Shown here one piece after another: positions 54,770 through 64,000 of a stretch of DNA of 64,000 nt. Below the pieces are notes generated by a model, which was given only the letters and a program-made list of their open reading frames with translations, was not told where the DNA came from and searched no databases. The stretch's first letter is position 1. Every line of letters starts with the position of its first letter. The translations under genes and the position numbers were made by a program. The stretch comes from Euleptes europaea. Taxonomy: Eukaryota > Chordata > Lepidosauria > Squamata > Sphaerodactylidae. The DNA lies in contig NC_079324.1 of NCBI RefSeq assembly GCF_029931775.1, positions 61,759,268 through 61,823,267 on the forward strand. Direction: 5' to 3'.

Positions 54770-57700
54770 CCCACTGTATAAATACTATATTTATTAAATA
54801 ACTTTACAGTTCATTAAATGTATTTACAGATAGTATTCTTGCACAAATGATAACTTCAGACATCCAAGTCACATAAATGCTTTTCAGGTAAGCACAGGTA
54901 ATGATAGTCTCATTTAACAAGAAAAAAGCATCCTCATTAGATCAGCTATCTTTGTCAGATAACAAGCCCAATTTGACTGTGTCTGGTTTCCCACTGCCCA
55001 GACAGCAGCTCTAATCACAGTACCCGTGTTTTTGCTCACTGCAGGGCAGTTTTGTCTATAACAGTCTGGTCCCAAACTGCAGCCTATTATTAAAGTCTAT
55101 TTTGCTTCGGTTGTTGCAGAAATAGCCGATCTTGAGGGGAGCGCTGTATATGTCAGCTCTCCCGAAGATAGCTAAATTGACAGGGAACCATGGACTTCAG
55201 ACTCCTTCATTAATATGGGTATTTCACATTAGCCTAGCTATACCTACCAAATTGGTAACACACTTGCAGGGCATACCCAGAAGGTCACTCCTGTGGCTGC
55301 TACTGCATTAATTAGCAAAGTAGGATAATGCTATGCAAACATGTTTTTTTCCAGATTCTCTACAAAGCATGTCTGCAGTTTTAGCTCTTCTCAGCCTCCA
55401 CCTATTTGTTTAAAATTCAAGAGAACACAAAATGGAATGTCTTCTCTGTGCCAAATCACAACACTAGTCTAGTTCCTAGGAAAGTGTTGCATGTAGCATT
55501 AAAGGTTACCTTAAGGAGTACCCGAGTCCTGCCTTTTCCTTTTGTGAAAAAGATTTTGTGCGCAGACAGCCTTAAGTTCATAGGAAGAAATCAGGCTCTG
55601 ATATGTTTGAGTGCACATCTTAAAACAAAAACAAAAATTAAAGCGTGCAATAAAAATATTAGTTTCTTTATAATACAGTATTGCTTTAAAAACAGATGGA
55701 AAAAAGCTATAAATTGTACTGGTCTTTGGTGTCCAGTGGGGGGAGGGGAAGAGGGAACAGTATCTGCAAATTTATAAAACCAAATTTGTTCATCATAAAA
55801 AATGTGGAGAGAGACAAAGAGCTTTATACACAATGACTAAAAACTGCTCTAAGCAAAGCAAGGCTGACAATCAAACTCCCATCAGGAGTTTCTGTTCAGC
55901 CAACAAGGAGTTATGAGCCAAGTTCTCCCACCCAGGTGAATGACGGAAGGGCACCCTCCCATCACCACCACCGGAACATCCAGAGAAGGTGTTTCGTGCG
56001 TTGAACTGAGGGCCGTCCGCCCTCTCAGGCAGCAGAAAGACTAGAAGATTCTGAAGCAGGGAAAACAGTCCTGCTCTTTGGAGGCACCATGTCTAGGAGA
56101 GGGCAAGGCCAAAAGGGGAAGGGGGAAAAATCAGTGACTGTTCAGTGCTTGTTTTTATTCTAGTGAGGAATTGCAACAGCGAATACTGGAGACTTGATGC
56201 AGAGAGAGCCCAAGGTAAAGAGATAATTGCTGCTCTGGCACAGCAGGAGACAAGCCAAGTACTGCGGTATAAATACATTCCTTCTAGTTGAAGATACCTA
56301 GGTACAACTTGTGCAAAGTTATCATTTGCCACATTTTAAAAATTATCACACTGAGTTTATTTTTATTCCATCCTGTGTCCATGCCAAAAAATTCCACTTT
56401 GTCAAGTTTTGGGCGGTTAAGGCAATGTGACAAGGAATTATAGGTGATTTAGGGGAGGGTCATTATGCTGATTTTAGGAAAGGCAGATGAACAAAATAGC
56501 TTCCAAATGATTCAGCCCCTTCTCATGATAAATGAAATGCCTGTTAGAAGAAAGATGCACTGAAATAGTGACATGTACATGGTACATGTGGCACAATTAT
56601 AAATAAAAGCTTGACACAATTATGCAAATATACAGTACAACCACAAAAAAGTATTTAACACAATCTGAGGTAACCTCAAACTCAGGTGATTTTTTTAATA
56701 CAATAAACCTGGCAGTAAAATCCTCTTTTCATTTTTTTAATAAGGTAAGATTGCTTCACTGGCCAAGTTTATTATCTAAACATCAACATTATTCAACTGC
56801 TATATAAAACATGGCTTTTCATTTCTAAATACTTTTCTACCAGCAAAAATTATGAAAAACTGACCAAAATATATATATCTTTACACTTTTGATTTTTTTA
56901 CATGAGCATTAAAAAAGGGAATTTGCAGCTACTGAAGAAACGGGACCGAGTGTAAATGAAAAGAAATGCTATATTGAAAAATGGCTATTAGATACCTGTA
57001 AACATCATTAGAGTCCATTCTGGAAACCCTCAATACCAGCTACTGAAATGTCAATGCCACTCATTCCACGTTTTGCATTATGTTGGTGACAACTGCTGTT
57101 GGAGCCAGGCAGAGATGTGCACTGGAGACACGGTAAAGTCCCTTAAACCCTAAAGGGATGATCCAGAGATAATGCCTGTCTGTGTCAACCACCCCACAAT
57201 CTCTAGCTACTACGGCAGCACATAAAGTCCGATCTAGCGCCACTCACACAGGCCAGCATGCAAACCTTTCAACACCCTGACTTCTTTCTGCAAACTTTAT
57301 TTCAACTGAAAGATTTTTAGAAGTAGTTTCTAAAATAAAAATCCTGCTAGCAGCAGCAACACCCTGTGAAGAAATGATGCAGAACTTCCATCAGTACAAC
57401 AGACCACCTGCTTCACACACACTCTCCCCTACTCTGTGACTTTCTCACACACGTTTTCACAAACTAATTTTGTGTTTCAGATTCAGTAACAGGTAAAGCT
57501 CCTGGGCTAACACCATAAAAGCCAAGAGCTTCACAGCACTTGGAAGCCTCTGAAAAGTTCATATAAACACAAGCCCTTGGCTGTAATTTTGTGGCCTCTC
57601 ATGGATGAGAAGGCTGATCCTAGCCATACAATATGTCCTCATAGAAAGGAGCTGTTCCAATTTTCAGTAGTATATCTAACTTCAAATTATGAATACCCAC

Positions 57701-58017
57701 TTCTTGATGCTCGCTTTCTTCAGAACCACAACCATGATTATCACTCCCACCCCTGCCGTCACTATGCAATAATTACTACATTTTTTAAAAGACAAGCTTC
57801 AAGTATTGAAATTCTTCATTTCTTGCTGGCAGATGTACCTCAGTAGTGGCTCTCGACGGAGACTCCGACTGAACCTTAATACAGGCAATGGACGTAACAC
57901 ACAATAGCCACTGAGATCAGCTGCAAAGACAGACGTCCTGCCAGCAGGAAACAGTATGTGTGAAGCCGGGAACTCTGGAATAGCGCATGTCAGTAGAAAC
58001 CCAACAATTTCAGCCTG
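54770..58017 (-). other. PPTC7: PPTC7 3'UTR
   Basis: Follows the PPTC7 stop at 58018-58020 on the - strand and ends just after AATAAA (+ strand TTTATT at 54790-54795). About 3.2 kb, which I recall as close to the human 3'UTR length. It is AT-rich and strikingly free of the SINEs and MITEs that fill the rest of the window. Confidence 0.7.
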
Positions 58018-61000
58018 TCAGTCTGTGTACTCGGCTACTATAGAAAGGAGGACAGTGATGTCATCTGGTTTTCCACCTGCAAAGCAAGACGTGCAGATGT
58101 TTTCATCGGACAGGCTAGCTCAAAGCACAGTCAGTAAACTTCTCATGTTAACAAATGGAGTGAAGGTCATCTTTTGCAAGCAATCCTAACAGACTCATCA
58201 CAGACAAATATCAGGAATGTTGCAGATGTGTGCAACTATCAAATAGTTGGCTGGGAGGTGCCTCACCCCTATCAAGAAAGGCATGTGAGAGTGCATTCAA
58301 TTGATAGCCTGCTAAATAAGAACCGCTCTAGGGGAGCCTCAATGTTCTCCAATATATTTGGTCACAGATATTGGGAAATCCAGGACAGCTGTACAAAGAA
58401 TAGGAGAAATTCACAAAATCCTGTAAAAACCTGGAGGCCCACAAGGAATTGTGTGTGTGTGTGTGGGAGAATAAATACCACCCCAATCTCCCCTTTCAAT
58501 CTACTAAATACACTCTTAAGGATTCAAACAGGTGAACACTCATGTCTCTCCTCTTAATCTCTTTTTAATAGTAATAAAAAGAGATGGCTAAATGCCCCCC
58601 AAAAAAGGGAAAAGAGATAAATTAAAGTGGATTTAATTAAGGCCTATGCTAAGTAAAAAGGAGTAACCTGCACACTTTCCTCCAATAACAGGATGAACTG
58701 GAGGCCGCAATTCTATTGGCAAGTAGGCCAATTCCCCCTTCCTCTGACTCAGCTGCTCAACATTCTAAGCCAATGAGCATGCTCAGTCATCAGGAGATGG
58801 GAGAGAATTTTTTTTAAAATATAAACTTGCAGTCAATATTTCCCTACATACTGGGAAGCCCCAAATGTGCAGAAACCACTATTTTAATTGACATGGATAT
58901 CACTTGCTATTTCAGTATTATGGAATCAAATATTAGCCCCCAAAGCATCAGATTTGTTGTTTCAGGTGTTCACCACTGCGCCTTGACTCCGGAAGGCTAG
59001 AAACCTTACCTCTTACATTCAGTCCATTGTCACATGCAAACTGTGCAAAGGGAGACATGTAATTTGGATCATATGCCAGTTCATGAGCTTGCTCAGCAAT
59101 GCTTCTCGCTGTCTGTTGTATGCTCTCATAATTCGAGTTCTGAATAAAAAAAACAGAACAAATTATTTGTCAGAAAATGCACACAATAAAAAGGTTGCTT
59201 ACTTCACATTCTACTAACAAGTCCAAGATGGATACACAAATAAAGAACAGAGACTGCTGGAGTCTCCTTTTTAATTTAAGTAGACAATGTCTAACCCAGA
59301 GAATATCAATTTTGAGTGAAAGAGAACATGTTCAGGAATGCCACATAAAAGAGGGCAAAAATGCCCCTCACACTGCCATACCAGTTAGGTCGGAAAAGCT
59401 GCCCTCAATTTAGAAGAGCCTCTTTTAAGCCTTCTGGTAACAGCCTGGCAGTTCTGGCTCTGCTGGAATGCGGCTGGGGAGTCATGCTTGCGTTTGCCCT
59501 AGCTTCTAACTGTACGCTGGATCCCAGCTCTATTTTACTGTGCCCCCTGTTGAACGGACATCAAGAAGACACTAAGCCAACATTTAAAGAGTATACGCAC
59601 TCACAGGAGACTCCAGACATCCAGCAAAATTCTCTCCTTGATATGTTCTTAAATTCCTCTTGTCCCTAATGCAATCTCTAGCTTAATAGGAACTCTGACC
59701 ATTTCAGCAAGCCAGCAAATCTCCTATGACAGCATCTCCTCAGAGGGGGTCTTTTGTTGGTAGGATACTCCGCTTTGCTTCTTTCTTTTAAACTACAGCT
59801 GTTGTCCTCTGCACAAGATGCACCCCTCTCTACTGCCAATTCTAAATTCACCTGTGGGTGGTGCCCAATTCCATGTACATTTGCAATTTATATGGGCTCC
59901 CCCTCAGTCAAATGGTGTCTTCTATACACGCTTCTCCCTGACACACAGCCCTTCATTCCCACTACCAGCACCAGAACAGTGGAGACCACGGGTCTCACAT
60001 AGGGCACACCCAAGGAGGCAGCTGCTATGGGGAAAGAAGGAACAGATTCCTAGCTGTCCCTTGGAAACCCCTTTGCCACATAGTTCATCATCCTTGGCAA
60101 CCCTAGCTCTGGCAAAAAAAAAAAGAGAGAGAGAGAGAGAGATCCAACCAAAAGCAGATGAGGATCAAGTAAGAAGCCCAAAGGGAAAATGGCAAAAAGG
60201 TCCTTGATAGGCCCACAGAGCCAAGGTATCCCACCATCAAACCAGCATGACTGAAGAGCCCATTTCCTTCTGTACCCACTTCACATGGATGGCTCATTGG
60301 CACTGAACACCCTCAAAAGGTTCGGGAGGGTCAAGAAAGTTGCCTTCCAGTCATTCTCAAGAAATCGGGGCTGCCAGGATGCAGAGCCTGCACTTCTGGC
60401 ACCAGTCAGTTCCTAAGACGTGCTTCTATGTAACCCTTTCACACTCACTGGAGCTTGAGTTCAACTGTTCAGTCGCTGGCACCTGAAAGAGGCAGCCAGA
60501 TGCCTTTTGCTCTCCCTCTCCAGCTAGTGCCACCTAGTGGCCAGCACACTGAGTTACAGGGTCCGCCAGAGTGGTACAGTGGTCAGTGTTTTTTAATTTT
60601 ATTTATGTTATTTATAGTCCACCTTTCTCCAGAGACTCAAGGCACATTACACATAATGAGCCTGGCCTAGGTCTGGGGAGATCCAGGTCCGAGCTTCTGC
60701 CTCACGGAGTTATTGTGAGGATAAAATTGAGGAGGAAAGGACCCCAGATACTACTCTGAGCTCCTTGGACAAAAGGCAGGCTTAAAATGTGAATAGATAC
60801 ATACACCAGGAAGTCTCTGGTTCAAATCTTGCCTCTGCCATGGACTTATTAAATGGCCTTATTAGCAACTTCATTTACAGTCCACCTTTCTCACAGATTA
60901 AAAAATATGAAAATGAAAATATGAAAAATATGAAAAAAACTGAGTAAAAATATGAAACTGAAAAAAACTGAGTAAAAATATGAAAAGCCATTCAGATTGA

Positions 61001-62157
61001 AAAATACAAAAAGCAATTCCGCCAGATAGCGAAGACCCTCCAACAAGCAATGCAGCAAAACTCAGATTACAGAACTAGTGCAAACGAAAAACTGTCGAAG
61101 GCCACAAAACTTAAGTGCAGCTAAAAGAACACCTTTTTTGCGGCTGTATTAGCTTGCTTCTCCAGCAATAAAGCTGGATCCAGGCTAACCCCATGGCTCT
61201 GAACAGACAGCTGGACCCCATCAGAAGTGGACAATGTCCTTCAGAACTTCCGCTTTCCCAGCCTACACTGTCTCTCTTGTCAGGATTCATTTTCAACGTG
61301 TTCACCCCTAACCATTCAATCACAACAGTCAGGGATGCATTCGGAACCATGACGGCATCACCAGGGACTGGTTCAGGGCCTCTACTGTATCACCAGGCTT
61401 TCTGGATAAAGAAATATAGTGCTGAGTTTCATCAGCCTACTCCAAAACCATGAATGATTTCCCGTAAGGGCTTTTCATAGAGACTGAATGGCATGGAGGA
61501 CAGGACTGAGCCTTAAGGAACCCCACACCAGTGACAACTGGTCTCCAACAGCAACCCTCTGAGTCCTGCCCATAAGGATGGATTTAAGTAAATGGATGGC
61601 TATCTGCAAGCAATGCAGATTCTATGACCTTAGGCAGATCATGAAGGCATCTTGGCCATCTTCTAGGCATGGAGTAGGGGTCACTGGGGGTGTTGGGGGG
61701 GAGATAGTTGTGAATTTCTTGCATTGTGCAGGGGGTTGGACTAGATGACCCTGGTGGTCCCTTCCAACTCTATAATTCTATGAAATCCAAAGCACGTGCC
61801 TTAATCCCAACTTCTACTTCCAAAACCCCTACTTCTACTTCCAAACATCTCAACCAAGTGGCAAGGTCCACATTATCAAAGGAGGCTGATAAGTCCAGTA
61901 ACAGCAACAAAGAGGCACAGCCCTGGTTCAGACAGAGATCATTGACTAAGGCCACCAGCACTGACTCAGGTACGTAGACCCGGCCTGAAACTAGACAAAC
62001 TAGATTGAAACGTGCCTTGGGAACATGATTTACCTTCAGCTTCTTCAGCTCCTGGAGGATCATATAGTCAGGCATGTTGTCGAAAAGCCCATCCGTGGCC
62101 GTCAGGATGATGTCTCCTAGCTGGACGTCAAATGTTGTACTGTCGGCAGCATCTGGG
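58018..62157 (-). CDS. PPTC7: PPTC7, mitochondrial PP2C-type phosphatase, last three coding exons
   Basis: PPTC7 is a PPM/PP2C-family Ser/Thr phosphatase of mitochondria that supports coenzyme Q synthesis and import and restrains BNIP3/NIX mitophagy. Exons on the - strand: 62157-62034, 59139-59010 and 58076-58018. They code [20 protein letters not shown] with [20 protein letters not shown], then [20 protein letters not shown] and [15 protein letters not shown], then [19 protein letters not shown] and stop. The ATDGLFD and GGKPDDIT blocks carry metal-binding Asp residues of the PP2C fold. Likeness to human PPTC7 is near-complete over about 104 residues. The N-terminal exons lie beyond 64000. 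The gene runs tail to tail with RAD9B. Confidence 0.96.
59140..60111. other. PPTC7 intron, nothing recognised
   Basis: No exon and no repeat family that I can name. Confidence 0.45.
60112..60142. repeat. Poly-A plus (GA)n tract
   Basis: An A-run followed by GAGAGAGAGAGAGAGA. Confidence 0.85.
60568..60805 (+). mobile_element. SINE family C, with an internal insertion
   Basis: Box A-like GTGGTACAGTGGTCAGTG, then TTTATAGTCCACCTTTCTCC-type sequence foreign to the family, then GATCCAGGTCCGAGC and TTATTGTGAGGATAAAATTG from the body. Confidence 0.6.
60885..61010. repeat. Short AT-rich tandem repeat
   Basis: Repeated AATATGAAAA and AAAAAACTGAGTAAAAATAT units. Confidence 0.75.
61050..61990 (-). mobile_element. 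LINE reverse transcriptase remnant, inverted
   Basis: On the - strand: [20 protein letters not shown] (the LDLSAAFDTVDH-type motif of LINE RTs) and further on [20 protein letters not shown] (the WL..N.L.LNPDK block). Both blocks are in the right order. A CR1 3' end of opposite sense sits inside. Confidence 0.75.
61660..61785 (+). mobile_element. CR1 3' end nested in the LINE remnant
   Basis: GCAGGGGGTTGGACTAGATG, CCCTGGTGGTCCCTTCCAAC and the terminal TCTATAATTCTATGA. Confidence 0.85.
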
Positions 62158-64000
62158 CTGCAAAAACAAAGATAATGAACATCTGTGTCTTTGAACCATC
62201 CTAGGCCAAAGTTCAACCTGGGACATGGAGATAGCAAGTTGTTTACAGTCATGTTGGTGCAAAAGTAAAACCCAAAAAGCCAACACAATAGATTGTGTTC
62301 ATACGGATAGCATCATAGGCTTACCTGACGGATAATATGTTAAGAGCTTTAGGCGTTAGTGGGGGGTGGGAGCAGGGAAATCCATGTCTTTTATCACCCT
62401 TGGACTTCTTGAGTATACGAAGACAAGCAGAACGGCATTGTTGAAAAGGCTGTTTATTTAACACAACAAGCCGGGGTAGCTCTTTCATACTCTTAATGTC
62501 AAACCTAAAAGGAACCCTCTGCAGTAATTCTGCACCCAAACTGTTCTGCTTGCACTGCAGTTTTTGGTGCTACTGCCTTGACTAGAGAGAAACCAGAAGT
62601 CTTTTCTCTGGAGGGAAGGATGTTGCTTCAGTGTCTTTTGCTAGCTTGCCTTTAACGGGTCTAGTTCCCATTGGACAGACTGTGCTTTTCCAGCATTCCC
62701 ATCTCAGAGCTTGGTGTTCCGCCAAATGGGAGTTTTGCTTGCTTTGATTGGGCACTGCTGGAAGCTTTTAATACAATCTGCAGTCACATGCTCCTCTGTG
62801 CTCTTCAAGCACTTGCTACCTCATCCCCTGAGTATAGAAAGAATAGGAGTCCAGTAGCACCTTAAAGACTAACAATTTCTGGCAAGTATGAGTATGGAAA
62901 GTTAGCTGAGTTCCAAGGTGAGGCTCTCTACTACCACAGGACAGCCTCCACATGATGACCAACTCACAGAGCCCAAGGAGCAAACGTTATCCTCTGTGTG
63001 TACAGCTGAAGACAACCCTCTCTGCACCTCCACCGGCATCTTACTGCAGGGGCACAATAGCCCCAAAGTGGATGTACTTCACCCAGGCTATGCAAGCAGG
63101 CATCCTGCATATAGTTTGAAAATGGGATAGGACTTGTTTCGACCCAAACTTAATAAATATTTTTTATTTATAATAAATAGCTTAATAAATATTTTTCCAT
63201 GGCACCTTCCAATGGCAAGGAACTCACCATACTAGACTTGTTTGGCAAACAAGTACCAATTCAGTAAGAGAAATATTCACATGTATCTGAGGCCTTGACA
63301 AACGCTGAAATGAAGAAGTGAAGGGTAGTCTCTGAAAAGGCCATCTTCTGCATGCTGCATTTGCTCCTGGAGGTGCAAGAATTGCAGACAAGGAGAAGTC
63401 CATAGGCAGGACACCCTCCCATGAAGGATCAGGGCACCTCCCAAAAAGTGGGCCAGCAAAAAAGGAGAAAATCCACTTGAATGGCCTTGACTCAAAGGCT
63501 TACCACAATGAAATTTTTGTTCTGGGCACCAAGGTAAGAAAATGCTAGCATGGCGAGTCACTATACCCAAGCACACTTAAGAGCCAGGCAAGGATTTCTA
63601 GGCGCGGCTTGGTCTGCTCTATGCTTGACTCACGAACAGGCACAGTTCCATCTCTATAATGAAAGCCATACTGCAAGCAACACAGAATTTTCCGTGCAGT
63701 TACACCCTTCAACTCCTTACTGCACTAGAAAGGAGGATTATTATGAACTTCCAAACCACTCCTTTGGGAAGACGGTGCTGGACAAGGAGTCCTCCTCACC
63801 CAGAGTCCCACTGCTAAATCATCAAGTCCTGCAGCTCTTTTCTGGAAAAGCAACTTACATTCATGCTGTGTGAATAAAATGAGAACCTTCACTTCACCGC
63901 TTTCAGGAAAGGAATGTGAAAACACACCAGGCAAGAGTTCTGGAATACCCACCAGTGGAGTTATGCTCCCCTGCATGTGAGAATTTCCTTTACAACTGCC
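62158..64000. other. PPTC7 intron to the window edge
   Basis: Only one recognised item, a scrap of the fold-back family at 62838-62886 (GGAGTCCAGTAGCACCTTAA plus AGACTAACAATTTCTGGCA). The next PPTC7 exon (N-terminal side) was not found here. Confidence 0.5.

Noticed and set aside
1-64000. CRISPR arrays, operons or other prokaryotic systems
   Set aside because: The window is clearly vertebrate; no direct-repeat/spacer pattern was seen.

Overview
The window is vertebrate nuclear DNA, most probably from a squamate reptile (lizard or snake). It has small coding exons with GT-AG introns, a CpG-rich divergent promoter, and a dense squamate-like repeat load: BovB/RTE and CR1/L2-type LINE pieces, 5S-rRNA-derived and tRNA-derived SINEs, several hAT families and a chromodomain Ty3/Gypsy element. 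The species cannot be fixed from the sequence. Gene identities rest on recalled human protein sequences, not on a search.

Four host genes are present. (1) KNTC1 (the ROD subunit of the RZZ kinetochore complex), + strand: the last 20 coding exons, 3111-30538, about the C-terminal third of the protein. (2) VPS29 (retromer subunit), - strand: complete, four coding exons, 36498 down to 30959, 182 codons plus stop. (3) RAD9B (9-1-1 checkpoint clamp paralogue), + strand: complete, 11 coding exons, 37228-53394, 377 codons plus stop with every exon phase matching. (4) PPTC7 (mitochondrial PP2C-type phosphatase), - strand: the last three coding exons, 62157 down to 58018, and a long 3'UTR reaching about 54770. 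KNTC1 and VPS29 are tail to tail, VPS29 and RAD9B head to head over a shared CpG-rich promoter, and RAD9B and PPTC7 tail to tail. VPS29-RAD9B-PPTC7 is the order I recall from human 12q24. KNTC1 directly beside VPS29 is not, so there may be a lineage rearrangement.

Between the exons: 1-2.7 kb is a purine microsatellite, a GC-rich island, a LINE remnant and SINE pieces. At 5.04-11.54 kb a young antisense Ty3/Gypsy chromovirus lies in a KNTC1 intron, with near-identical LTRs, a 5-bp target duplication and signs of self-primed reverse transcription. At 17.9-18.3 kb there is a solo LTR of another family. At 22.97-25.06 kb there is a three-level nest (MITE in hAT in SINE). In the RAD9B introns are a tandem array carrying GCGCATGCGC-type palindromes just after exon 1, a second tandem duplication, and many SINE and MITE copies.

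Points of most interest: the self-priming signature of the chromovirus; fold-back elements flanked by LINE-like rather than DNA-transposon-like target duplications; the nested hAT insertions; an apparent frameshift near the end of KNTC1; the KNTC1-VPS29 junction; and the palindrome-bearing array beside the RAD9B promoter. I saw no new multi-gene system.
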